Of a DNA stretch of 64,000 bases, positions 38,901 through 50,575 are shown one piece after another. Position 1 is the first letter of the stretch; the number at the start of each line of letters is the position of its first letter. Source of the DNA: Climacteris rufus. Taxonomy: Eukaryota > Chordata > Aves > Passeriformes > Climacteridae. The position numbers and the translations under genes are program-made. The notes below the pieces were generated by a model that was given only the letters and a program-made list of their open reading frames with translations, made no database searches and had not been told where the DNA came from. The stretch spans positions 639,065 through 703,064 of the forward strand of contig VZRZ01005132.1 of the NCBI GenBank assembly GCA_013398175.1. The letters are read 5' to 3'.

Positions 38901-41782
38901 ATAAGAATATTTTTATGCACATTCATGCATTGAATTTGGAGATAAAGCATATAATTTCCATTGGTGAAATGCACTTGCTGTAGCACAGGCTGATGTGAAA
39001 AGTGCCTGTTGCTTTCATGTAAGGAAGGCTGGAAAAATATTTGACTTTGTGCAAACCTTCAAAGCCCACAAAACCAGCTTAGATATCTTCACTGGTTTTT
39101 TAATTGCATAAGTACATGCAAATATGTTTACAAAATAAAGGCCACCTCTAAAGCCACCTGTTTAGATCTTGCCTTCCCTCCTAAATGTTAATTTTGTTCT
39201 TCCTCAAAATTAGAAATGATGGTGGAAAACCAACTGGATAATAAAAGTCTCCAGAATGGGGAATTGTCTATCTTAAAAACTAATTGTGAAATCACAGCTG
39301 TTTTTTCAAACCACTGGGACTGGACAAATGTATTTATTGGTGACACCTGTCTTTCATGAAATTATTAATGAAATTTATGTTTATTTAGCATAAGAAACTA
39401 AAAGAAGCACTTAAAAATGACTGAGAGTTAGGAAGCATGGGGTTGAGACAGCCACCTCTCTGTCTAGCTTTAGGACCAAAAGCCTGCCACTTCAACTAGA
39501 CTAATCAGCTTTGCTGAGAAGTAGGATTGCTCAACACCATGCTACTGCAGTAATGCTGGTTCTGGGAGACAGATTAGCACTTTGGTGGTGCTCTGCAGTT
39601 CTTCTGCACATGTTCACCAGATCATGTGCAGCTAGCTGAATTTTCCTTATGCAATGCTGAATTGTGTGTGCACATTACCGCATGCATATGTGTCTGCATT
39701 CCAAGTGTCTTCTGCAATTTAGGGCAATGTCCTTAACATTGCATGTAGTAACTGGGTCACCGCTGAGCCAGAGATTTGATTAATAACTATTCATAGAAAT
39801 GGAAAAGGTGTCAACAAAGGCACCACAAGTCTCAGTGCAGAATACTTTGAACTGCTGATTTGGGTGTCTCGGGTTCAAATTCCCTGCTACCTTCAGATTC
39901 CACTTCAAAACAACTTAAACTAGACATTACACATTTTGGATATGTGTACTACCTCCTGTATCTTTGAGCAAAAAGATGACACCTCCAGAAACCCTCTAGT
40001 GGTTTTGTCTGTTGTGTTTAATTTGTAGTACTTATGAAGAAAGGGAAAAAATTACCTTGAGTTTGAATAAAGCAAATCATGTTGGACTTTGTTTTGCTAA
40101 TGGATAACAGTTTGCTGAGGTTTTTATCCTCGCAATTCAGCAGCCAAACTGAGGAATTAGTTATGTGCACAGCCCCAGGCAGAAGTAATTTCTAGAGTGC
40201 CTGACAACGTGCTTATCAGGTTCTCCTCATGTTTCCAATACTTTTATTTTCTCAGAATCTTGCATCTTTTTTTCAATGTAGTGCAGAAGAAAATATGAAA
40301 TTTATCATTAAAATGCACACCTTGTTTTCATTACCATTCATACTGGCTCAGTGTATCAGCAAATTTCCCTGTAGCAAAAATTTCACCTGGATCATGTGTG
40401 GAAGAAAAGCATGTTCTTGTCAAATTATCTAGTGTGCAAGGGGGAAGTGATTCTGATTTTTCATGAACTGTAGGGTGAGATATGGTACCTGATTATGTGC
40501 AAAAGCTAGCCAGTATGATCTTTAAAAAACTTAGGTGCACTAACTAATTTTAGCTGACAGTGTGAGCCTGTGCAACATTACCTCTATGTTCTATTACAGG
40601 GCAGCTTAAAATGGTATCTATTTTATCATCAAATCACAATCTTACACAGAAAATTCCATCTTCAAAAATCTATTTGTTCTTTACTAGGATCAGGAAGAAG
40701 AAAGTAAGGAGAGTTGGAATTTGTTGCAATTTGAACTACTGGATTTCAGGCCCACTTGTGCAGGCTGACCACCAGTAGCCAAATAGCAGCAGCAGAGGTT
40801 GGAATTTGTCTTGCTGTCTGCTTCATTTGCCCCATTTGGCTGCTTAGATCCTAACACAGAAAAGAAATGAACTGTTGGCTACCTTTATCCTACTACATGG
40901 CACCTCTGGTCCATCTTCCACCTTTTTCAGGTAAAAAAAGAGAGATGGAGGCACATATCTCTCTCCAACACAGCAATAATGGCCCAGAAGCTTTCTACTG
41001 ACCAGCATGTGTTAATCTCCAGTTCTGCAATAGTCATGTAAGTGTCTATCCTTTATAAAGCAAATAATAAAGCTGAGGGCTACTCAGGTGAAATTAAAAT
41101 CTCCAGGTGGAAGGATTCAGTTTCGACCTGAAGTCATTAGAAGTTGCTCGTAGCCCCTTGCAAGGCAGGGTATAGCAAACAAATAAATGTGTTTTAATTT
41201 TACAGCTCTATTACACCTCTTTTTATGCATCTCATCTGAATGCTCTTAGTACAAGAAGCTGCACTGCTTGGCATACCACCAGGATTCCTCTTACCTGACT
41301 TTGCTGAGTAAAAGTGAGACTTGTAATTTAACCTTTTAACCTACAGGCACTAATCCCTAGTAGTAACAGACACATCCAAGGATAGCTGAGCTCTTCTATC
41401 CTGAACTCCTTGCTAAACATGAGGTTTTTCCTTGGGAGTAGTTACAAGAGGACACCTAAATTTAGGACTACAGAACAGCTGTCGGATAAGAGAGAGATTT
41501 ACCTTGCTACTAGACTTGAAATGCTAAAGTGTAGAAATATACAATATAGTAGGTAACATACCATAAAAGCATACAGTTGTAAATCATACAAAATTCATAT
41601 ATTTTAATTCATATATTGTAATTGCATTACTCTAGCCACAGGCCTTTATTTTGCAAAATGAAAATTGAGAAAAGTCTAGAAAAACATTTTAAAAGCCACA
41701 CATAACAAAAGGCCCGATCATAACCATAACAATTTAACTTTATTTCATCCCCTGAAAGGTTCCTGATAATAATCATAGTAAA
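38901..41782. other. Intronic DNA with no recognised element
   Basis: AT-rich sequence without recognisable repeat ends or domains. Confidence 0.5.
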
Positions 41783-42380
41783 TGTTGTGATTTAACCCCA
41801 GACAGTAACCAAGCACCACATAGCCACTCCTTCTATACCTCCCTCTCTCCCTCCCTCCCTCCTTTCCTCCCTCTCTCCATGGTGGGATGGGGAAGAGAAT
41901 AGGAAGAGCAAAGGTGAGAAAGCTTGTGGGTTGTATTTTAATAGGTAAAGCAAAAGCTGTGCATGCAAGCAAAACAAAACAAGAAATTGATTCACTGTTT
42001 CTCATTGGCAGAGAGGTGTTCAGCCATTCCCAGGAAAGCAGTTTCATCAAATGTAATGGTCACTTGAGAAGACAAATGCCATGACTCTGGATGTAGTTCC
42101 CTCCCTCCTCCTTTTCCCACCAGCTTGTGTGCTGAGCAAGACATCATATGCTAGGGAAAATCCCTTTGGTCAGTTGGTGTCAGCTGTCCCGGCTGTGTCC
42201 CTTCCCAACTTCTTGTGCATCCACAGCCTCCTCGCTGGCAGGGTGGTGTGAGATGCAGAAAAGGCCTTGGTTCTGTGTAAACACTGTTCATCAATAACTA
42301 ACAGTTATCAACACTGTGTTCAGCACAAATACAAAACACAGCCCCCTACTAGCTACTGTGAAGAAAAGTAACTCTATGCC
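41783..42380 (-). mobile_element. Solo LTR of a second avian endogenous retrovirus family
   Basis: On the + strand it starts TGTTGTGATTTAACCCCAG and passes through GGTGGGATGGGGAAGAGAAT, TTTAATAGGTAAAGCAAAAG, TCAGTTGGTGTCAGCTGTCC and CGGCTGTGTCCCTTCCCAAC, all words of a common avian LTR I recognise. It stops at GAAGAAAAGTAACTCTATGCC, about 20 bp short of the usual TG/CA end. The promoter sense is the minus strand: the usual CATATAAAGCTGG TATA region reads CACACAAGCTGG here (degraded), with CCTATTAAAA further on in the polyadenylation-signal position. A CT-rich microsatellite (about 41839-41879) is part of it. No internal viral genes. Confidence 0.85.
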
Positions 42381-42723
42381 ATTAAAAAAAAAAGCACATT
42401 AAATGACAATTAAATTGGTTATCAGCCATTCCATTTTACGTCACAAGGTGTCAAAAATTCATAGATTCATAAATCTAAATATCTCTTTATAAATATTTCT
42501 TATAGGTTTATAAATATAAAAAGAGTGTTTATGAACTTTGTTTTTTAGTATACATCTATGCAGTCACTCGTATTCAGGCTAAGCAGGAAGGTGTCTTGGA
42601 CTGTTGTTTGTTGAAGTTTGTTTTCTTCTAATAGATGTATGCATGCCATACAGTCACACCACACATTAGGCTCTTATATGAAATGTATGCTGGCTTACTT
42701 TGAAAAGAGTAGACAAACTTTTG

Positions 42724-43556
42724 GGTGGGAGTGTTGGTCTACTGGAGAATAGAAGGGCTCTGCAGAGCTATCTGGACAGGCTGGATTGATGGATCAAGGT
42801 TCAACAAGACCAGGTGCCCAGATCTGCCCTTGGGTCACAACAGCTCCCTGTGGCGCTACAGACTAGGGGCAGAATGGCTGGAAAGCTGACTGGTGAGAAA
42901 GGACTTGGGGGTGCTGGTCAGCAGCTGAACATGAGCCAGGGTGTGCCCAGGTGGCCAAGAAGGCCAATGGCATCCAGGCCTGTATCAGGAATAGGGTGAC
43001 CAGCAGGACCAGGTAACTCATTGTTCCCCTGTACTCAGCACTCCTGAGACCACACTTCAAATCCCATCTTCAGTTTTGGACCCCCCCACTACAAGAAAGA
43101 CATTGAGGTGATGGAGTGTGTCCAGAGAAGGACAACAAGGCTGGTGAAGGGTCTGGAGCACAAGTCCTATGAGGATTTGTTGAGAGAGGCTGGGGTTGTT
43201 TAGCCAGCAGAAAAGGAGGCTCGGGGGAACCTTATTGCTCTCTACAACTGCCTGAAGGGAGGGTGTAGCCAGGTGAGGGTCAGCCTCGTCTCCCATGTAA
43301 CAAGTGACAGGAGGATATGGCCTCGAACCATATCCAGGTTCAGGTTAGACATCAGGAAGAATTTCTTCATGGAAAGGGTGGTGAAGCTTTAGAATGGGCT
43401 GCCCAGGAAGGTGGTGGAGTCACCAACACTGAGGTGTTCAAAAAAAACAACTGGACATGGCACTTAGTGCCATGGTCTAGTTGACAAGGTGGCTTCTGGC
43501 CAAAGATTGGACTCTATGGTCTCAGAGGTTTTTTCCAACCTAAATTATTCTGTGAC
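42724..43556 (+). mobile_element. CR1 LINE, 3' part of ORF2 and 3' tail
   Basis: It is recognisable end to end as a CR1 3' part: GGGAGTGTTGGTCTACTGGA, TCTGGACAGGCTGGATTGAT, GAAAGGACTTGGGGGTGCTG, CCCAGGTGGCCAAGAAGGCC, CTACAAGAAAGACATTGAGG, GGTGAAGGGTCTGGAGCACA, AATTTCTTCATGGAAAGGGT and the tail CCAACCTAAATTATTCTGTG. Frameshifts and stops break the ORF (e.g. in-frame stops around 43200). It belongs to a different CR1 subfamily from 15100-16122, whose tail ends CCATTCTATGATTCTG. Inactive. Confidence 0.93.
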
Positions 43557-46500
43557 AAATAGATAATTCAAAAAACAGAGGCTATATAAATCTAAATCGG
43601 TTAATACTTCAGCTGTTAGGAGTTTTGAAATTAATAATGGGAAATTTATAATATGTTCTCTTTCAAGCAACTGTCAATCTAATATGTTAAGGTTTGACTC
43701 TGAATTTTTCAGTTTATTTTTTTCAAATTACATTGTGTTTTTTCAATTAGAGAGAATGGAGGAGAAGGGATTAACAGGATCATACAAACCTGTCATTATT
43801 AGATGATAAAAATATACTATCAGTTTTAAGCAGATAACAGTTTTCAGCTGATACCATGGTTAACAGTTGTAAAGGCAAATGATCATAGTAAGCAAACTGG
43901 CTGTAATGCATCAGATCCTGATGTTAAATTCTTAGACAGATAATTGAAGAGTAGTTTCTTATGCCAGATTTCTAAATTTAGAGTAATATCCATGACATCA
44001 GTGCAGTGTTGACAGTAATGCAATGCTTTTATGCTTTTTAGTAGAATGCCTTAGTATGAAGTGTAGGTACCTCAGGAGTGAATCCTGATGTTCTTCCCCC
44101 CGCAGCAGGAATTCATAGAAAGCTTTAAAATATCAATAGTAAAGTTATCTTCCATATATTCTTATTGCTGCTCACAGAATTATTTTCACTTCTAGAACAG
44201 ATTTAACTATAACAAAAAGCTAAATAATGCTTTACACAAGCTTGACACAACTTTTACTGTGCCAGTCTTCAAACACAGGGTCATTCCACCACGGATCAAC
44301 TGCTGTGTCACATAGGTGTTTCACATCACAGCATCTGGCCTTGCCACAAGTGCAGTTTGCCAAATGATATGTTACGGCTTAAGCACAGATTATCTCCATG
44401 AACCCAATACTGAGCTGGGCACTTTAATTTCATTCCATTGTATGAAAGTATATGCTATGGCACATACGTACTCTTGCAGATTTTTTACCTGTTTCTTTTG
44501 GCCAACCTTCTATGGAGGAAAATATCTAGAGTACATTCCATTAACTGGCAAAAGAAGTACATTCTAAGCCAGTATTTTTGTCAGGTTTGTTATTCTAAAT
44601 GAATTTCTGTCTGTCGTGTAATTTAAATTCTTTCCAAGGTTTCTGTTCCCCATTACCTCTTCAATATAAACTTATTTCATTTGGAATTTAGCTCCCCTTC
44701 AGGCACATTTGATTAGGAATTTCCCAGTTTGACAAGGAAATAATGAACTAAATCTGAGTCACACTTGCTATTTTAAGTGAGTGAATACACTCATTGCTTA
44801 CTTAGCATATTAGTTGGTCCTTGTTCTTCCACTTTGGAAGGCAATGAGATTTTCTGCTGATGGGTTAGGCTCATTTCCCTGCTCTGTAAAGAGACAAAAT
44901 TAGGACAAGTAGCAAAGGACAAAGGCATTTAGATTTTTCTAATCTAAATTTAAAAATCTTGATTTTTCAAAGCAAAGCATATTTATATTTTAATCTTTGG
45001 AGATTCAGGCATCTATTCCATTTTACTGTTTTGTGCCATGATTTTCTTTCCTATTGCTTTTGTGGTCTTTGAAAAAGGAAATGCTAACTGCTTACCACTT
45101 AATACATCCTACTTAGGTTGTAAATTGACTTCTTTTGACTTCAGGTTCCCGGTTTTTTTTAAATCTCTAAGTTTGCTTCCACCCACTAGTGGACTCAATT
45201 TCTATCACTAGCACTCAAGAAGTTTATCTTTGTTAAGAGTTCATGCTTATTCCACCAAGTGCAAAGATCTGTAATAAGAAAGACTGTGTGCTGATACTGA
45301 GTCGCTACCCTAACTCTGAATGAACACAATAGCAGTGGTGTGAAACACTGGTACTAGTGCAGCACTGTGTCCTTAAAGTTCCACTGATTCTGGACTCTCA
45401 GCTGCAGATTGTGTCTGCTCCAGCAGCAAGGAAAGAAGACTGGAGATGTCAGTGGCCTTTCTCCCCCTGCTCCCCTCTGCTGGCTCCATTTCCCAGCAAG
45501 GTGCCAGAGGAGACCACAGAGATTTGCCACATATCTGTGTAGAGCTGGTGGAGACATCTGGGATTTGGAGAAGGAGTGTGGTGAAGCAGAATGTCATAAC
45601 TTACGGGTTGCAGGAAAATCAGAGAGTGACAGAGTCCCAGTACCAACTTGAGTTGTAACATATAGCATGTTCTTCAAGAAAAAATCCTACTAGTTGGATG
45701 CTGGAGGATTAACGAATGTAGAAGAGGGGGTAATGTGTCAGTCTTGGTGAAGGGTGAGCTCTGTGACTTTCTCTTCCTGAGGAATACATCCTTCTATAAT
45801 CAAGGTATTCAATGTTACCTTGGTGAAACAAACCAGACGTGACTCTGAACTGGAAAGACGTGTACTTGTAACTGTAGAGGAAACTTACTACACCAGGGGT
45901 AAGCCAGTGATGATCTGTCTGCTCTTCCATTTAACCTGGAAAGTGTTGGTAAAGCTGACGCTGCTTATGATTCCATCTTCTTAGCATCTTCAGAAAAAGA
46001 AATACAGTAACAGGATTGTTGTCCTAGTCCTGTTCATGATGGAACACAAGACTCTGAAGCATGGCATTTTAGCCTCTAGTAAACCTGAGCTCACAGATGT
46101 CTCATCTGCAGGCCAACCTAGGAATTGCATTAGCAGTTCTGTGTTACCTCTGGTCATGACATTGGCAGATGATTAATGCTCTTTCTGATAATTTTTAAGA
46201 CCTTTCTTTATTCAAATCACAAAATACTTTAATTAATAAATTACGTTTTTTTAATTTGTGTTTTAAGTGTGTCTTTATTTTTAACATATATACTCCAAAT
46301 ACCTATGCATACAGTCAGTTATACCATGAAGGGATCTTTTCACTGAAAGACGAAACCTAGCCTTCCTGACTCTGCAGGACAAGGGGCAAAATGTTTTCTT
46401 TCCATACAGGAAGATTTAGAACAGTATGTTCAGTGGCTGTTCTGTGCCAAACAAAGTTTCATCTTCATTGATATATCCTAAAAAACCTGCTTATTGAAAT

Positions 46501-47434
46501 CCTTCTGAAGTGTGATAGAAACAAAGATATTTATTAAGTTAACACTTCTAGAGTTGAGAAATAATTGTCCCTGGCAGTGTACTGCAGAAATGCTGTTCCT
46601 TCTTCCCTGCCAAGCATAAGGAGGTTTTCAAGTTATCTCCTGTAGAGAATGGTCTGATTACATCTGTATGGCTACTTGCCTGCACTAAAGTGAGGCATAT
46701 AAATATGTCCTAACTACAAAGGCACTGTTTGGTTGTGAGAATTCAGCTTCTTCTCACTCAAGTTCACTTTCAGTAGGAAGATTTCCATTAATTGAAACGA
46801 GAATAATCTTTTTCCTGCCAAGTTTCTGCAATGGTTTTGTGGATACATTGGTTATTGCCAGTGAGGTTTCAGGGGAGTGAATACTAAAAATGTGAGGTGA
46901 AAGTAAAAGACTAACAGCAGTTTGGATGCTGTGTGATTGACTCATTGTTAGTTTATATCTGGTATCAACTGTTAGCTAGCATTTATGATGATTAATCTTT
47001 ACTCGTGTATTTCTAGACCACTCTAATTTAGTAGATATGAGGATAACTAGAAAGGTTGTGCTTTTTATACTTCTACTTTCCTTGTTTATTCTCATAGCCT
47101 TTTGCAGTTCTTGTTCATATTTGAACAAGATTTGTGTAGCTGATCTCAACTTATCCTACTATTAATCTTCTAGTTCTTTCAGGAATTACACTTGCCTTTT
47201 TAGGATAGTGCCACATACACATTCCATAGACATTCTGTGATCTGGGGCTTTTTTACATGCAGAGGTTTTCAACTTATTTAGCTCATATTTTTCTGGATGG
47301 TACTGTTGCCCATTTTTACTGTTAAAAAATAGCTAGCTCTTTCTGTTAGACAGTTTCAAGGACGAGATTTTGTAAACATAGCTATGTTGTTGTAAAAATT
47401 ATCTTTTTACATTCCTTTCCCATGGACACAGATC
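43557..47434. other. Intronic DNA, mostly unrecognised
   Basis: AT-rich. A more GC-rich block at about 45354-45661 is open in several frames on both strands (61-80 codons each), which is better explained by few stop codons than by a gene. Confidence 0.5.
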
Positions 47435-47660
47435 CTTTTGACGGACACTTCTTTTAACCACTGGAGTTAAAGACGGAAGTGTTAACTTTCTCCAATGATC
47501 TGTGATTTCTAAAAGTGTATATAAGAATTAAACGAAGGTGGGTTCTCCCCCTTCCGCCCTTTGCTCTGAACACGAGAACACTCAGACTCCGGCTCTCATT
47601 ATTTCTGCGTCTTCTGCTGATAAGCCGTAATAAGCGGCTAATAACAGGCAGCGCGGTAAT
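47435..47660. promoter_or_regulatory. CpG-rich patch, possible regulatory or conserved element
   Basis: Nine CpG dinucleotides fall within 47532-47653, with two more at about 47442 and 47474, in an intron otherwise poor in CpG. At 47445-47482 there is an imperfect hairpin with arms ACACTTC / GAAGTGT and TTTTAAC / GTTAAA. The core also has a small inverted repeat AGCCG...CGGCT around AAGCCGTAATAAGCGGCT and several TAAT words. It is too small for a classic CpG island. It may be an enhancer, an alternative promoter, or an unrecognised mobile element remnant. Overlapping open frames on both strands (47515-47943 plus, 47582-47839 minus) have no domain. Confidence 0.3.
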
Positions 47661-50469
47661 ATGGTACCAAATTTTTTCATTCTTATCATGCTACTTCTTG
47701 AGTGCTGTCTTGTGGACTTTATGCATTCAAGCAGCTTTATGGTCACTTTATGCCCACTCTCCATCTCAATGTTTCTGCACTCCATGCTGCCCATTGCCCT
47801 CTGTTTTAGCCAAGACTTCATCCTCTCCCACTCTTTCACAAGGCCTTACCATCTCCATTGTAACTAACAACGTTCCATGTGGAAACTATCAATGCCTCAT
47901 TAAACACTATTCTGTTGATACACCCTTTCTTTCCTTTATTTAAACAAAAATAGTCACTTAAACATAGAAAGGTATCAGATTGGTCTGGTGTAGTTCTGTT
48001 CAGATTGATGCATCTCATGGGTAATACATAGTGTATGGATCATCTGCCATAAATGTGTTATTAGCCATCCTCTTATTATTCAAGATCTGTGCATTAGGTA
48101 TCTACATGGATGGTCTTTTATGATTATTATTGTAGTAATGAGTTGCTGATAAATATAATTTTTCAAGAAATCTCAGGAATGTTCTGAAACATTGCCACCA
48201 TGTGGCTTGTGGAAGACCACCATCTTTAGCAGTGCTTTTTCGTGTACTTAGTTGGAATAAAGGGTTTAGTATAGCTGAATTTATAACAATTCACTAATGA
48301 AACCTGCTGCCTTTGTTTTCCAGCTTACAGGAAGTATAAATGAATCCTAATACTGTTGCACAAAATTGTTCTTCTATGCGTTGCACTGGGCTTCTTTTCT
48401 CTCTCCTTCTTTTGTTTTTCCTTAAAGGGAATTAAAATGGCTGTGCAGTGTAATATAAGGATGACAGAGACTGTAAATCTGCTAAGAAATAGCTTTTAAA
48501 ATTATGCAAAATTGGGCATGGTGTCATGGTATTATTAGGTAGCAGGTGGTAATATTTAGGATGTACTTTGGAGTCCCCACTGACTAACTAGAAGCTGAAT
48601 CTCAAAATTATATAGCTAAGTTGACTTTGAAACAGTCTTATTAATGTTTTATAGGCAGGTCTGATGCTTGTCTTCTCTGGAGAAAAAATAATTGTATTAA
48701 AATATGGTGGCACTTTCCTCTTAAGTATAGTAATAACAAAAGATCTGTGATAGACTGCAAAAATTATTTGGTTAGATTTCATGTTCTGTATTGTAGAAGT
48801 ATCTTGCAGAGTGGATGACCAAAATCCTTTCTTTTGTGATCTCTTTTTCCTCTTTGTCATCACTGTTGGACTGTTACTATAACAAACAAAAATACTCATG
48901 TTTTAACAGCCAAGAAACAAACATGCCAAAGCTGTTTTTGTCATGTTTATTTTTTTAATTTTTTCCTTTCTAAAGTCTCTATGAAAAATGCAAAAACAAG
49001 GTAACGTGCATGAACTCTATCCTGAATAATGTGGTTCGGTGCTATGGAGGGTGAGAAAAAAACCAACATCTGAAGTGCCATCCAGACTTACTGCTTTCCC
49101 CAGCATGAGATTGGGAACCTCCAAGTCCCATTTAGAGCAAGTTCCACAAGACAGAACTCTCTGCCATCCAGGTGTAGGGTCTAGGCTTCCTGATGAGTGA
49201 GGGTAGCAGTGCCAGCATACTGGCTGGAAGGAGCTATTCAGGAGGAACTTAATGAAGCTGACTGAAAGAGATGGAGTTGTATCCATTACAGCCCTATTTT
49301 CATGGGATTGAAAAATATGCAAAGCAGTACATTTTTCTACATGGCGCTTCCAGTCTGTAACTTCGTTCTCAAAATGAATTCCAACAGATGTGTGTGTACA
49401 GTAGCATTAGAAGACAATGAGCAATGAGATTCAAAGAACCAGAGAAACGTAAGAGTCTGCTGCTCTGAGGCAATATTACAGTTTCCTTGGTTGCTTCTCT
49501 TCTATGTCTCAGAAAAAAATACAACAACTTCCTTTGATAATCTAGTCTGCACTGACTATAAATAATATTTTCATTTATATGAATATATATTTATATAAAT
49601 ATATTCATTTATATAAATAATATTTTCTTTATATCTCACATGATAAACTACAGGAATACAATTTATCATGGGGAAACACAATAAGTGTATCCAGTTTATG
49701 GGTAGAAATTTGCGAGGAGTCTTTCAACTGCACACTGGATAACTGGAAAGAAAGAAGAGGATGCTGGCTAGGAACATTTAAGATATTTTTCTGCATTTGA
49801 ACCTTTTTTTCTGATGAAGGGATAGTGTGTTCATGAAATCATTTACAGCCTGATGAAAAATTTGAAAATGTATTACAGTCCTTTCCCATACAGATGTCAA
49901 AATAAATCATTTTGTACAATAGGAATAACTGCATAATGTTATTTGGTGAGCTGCATTAAATTATTCTAAATCAAGGTGAAAATTTCGAAGGACTTTGAGA
50001 AAGTTATAAGTGTTTGGAAAGAACAGTAAAATGAGGAAAGAGGATGATTTTCAAAAGGGGAGGGGGACAGGCATCTTCATTTGAGGCAGGCATGAGAAAT
50101 GTATTAGGAACATGCACTGGGGACTACCATAAAAGCAGAGCCATAGTGCTCGTGGGAGAGGCTGTCCACCAGGGATGGAGATAGGAGGGGGAGTTGTGCT
50201 GAGAAACCTCCAAACTGGAGAAAGCTGAAGACCATGTTGGGGCAGAATAGAGCATGCAGATGATGTGTATTTTCTTCAATAATCTCTGCTTACTTCTCAG
50301 AAACGAGAAATCACACAACTGCTAGAGGGTGCTGACCCTTGAGTTCCTCTGCTATTTTAGAAGCCCCACTTGTGTGTGGGGAAAAATGGCTTGATGCTTC
50401 CCCAGGAGGCTTCAGGAACCCTCCACTCCTGATCCTCATGCTGTTGCCTCCCTTGGTACACAATGGTCA
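47661..50469. other. Intronic DNA with one AT near-palindrome
   Basis: No transposon, RNA or exon recognised apart from the feature at 49557-49627. Confidence 0.5.
49557..49627. repeat. AT near-palindrome between 16-bp direct repeats
   Basis: TATAAATAATATTTTC is present exactly at 49557-49572 and 49612-49627. The 39 bp between them are almost pure A/T and centre on TTTATATAAA with arms GAATATA / TATATTC, so the strand can fold on itself. It may have arisen by local duplication around a cruciform-prone core. Confidence 0.88.
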
Positions 50470-50575
50470 AAGGGGGCCTCTGGAGATCATCCAGCCCAAC
50501 CACTCCCTCAAAGCAGGACAGCCAGCAACACCAGGCCTGTTCAACTTTGGCTTTGTCTAGTCAAGTCTTGAATAA
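50470..50575 (-). mobile_element. Short CR1-like 3' fragment
   Basis: The + strand reads as the reverse complement of a CR1 3' region: CCTCTGGAGATCATCCAGCC, CAACCACTCCCTCAAAGCAG and TGTCTAGTCAAGTCTTGAAT. About 100 bp remain, without the terminal octamer repeat. Confidence 0.7.

Noticed and set aside
45354..45661. Cluster of seven overlapping open frames on both strands
   Set aside because: Local low stop density explains it; none has a family signature and they contradict each other.
47515..47943. 142-codon plus-strand frame and antisense 85-codon frame over the CpG-rich patch
   Set aside because: Neither shows a known domain or splice context; the patch is better considered non-coding until expression data exist.
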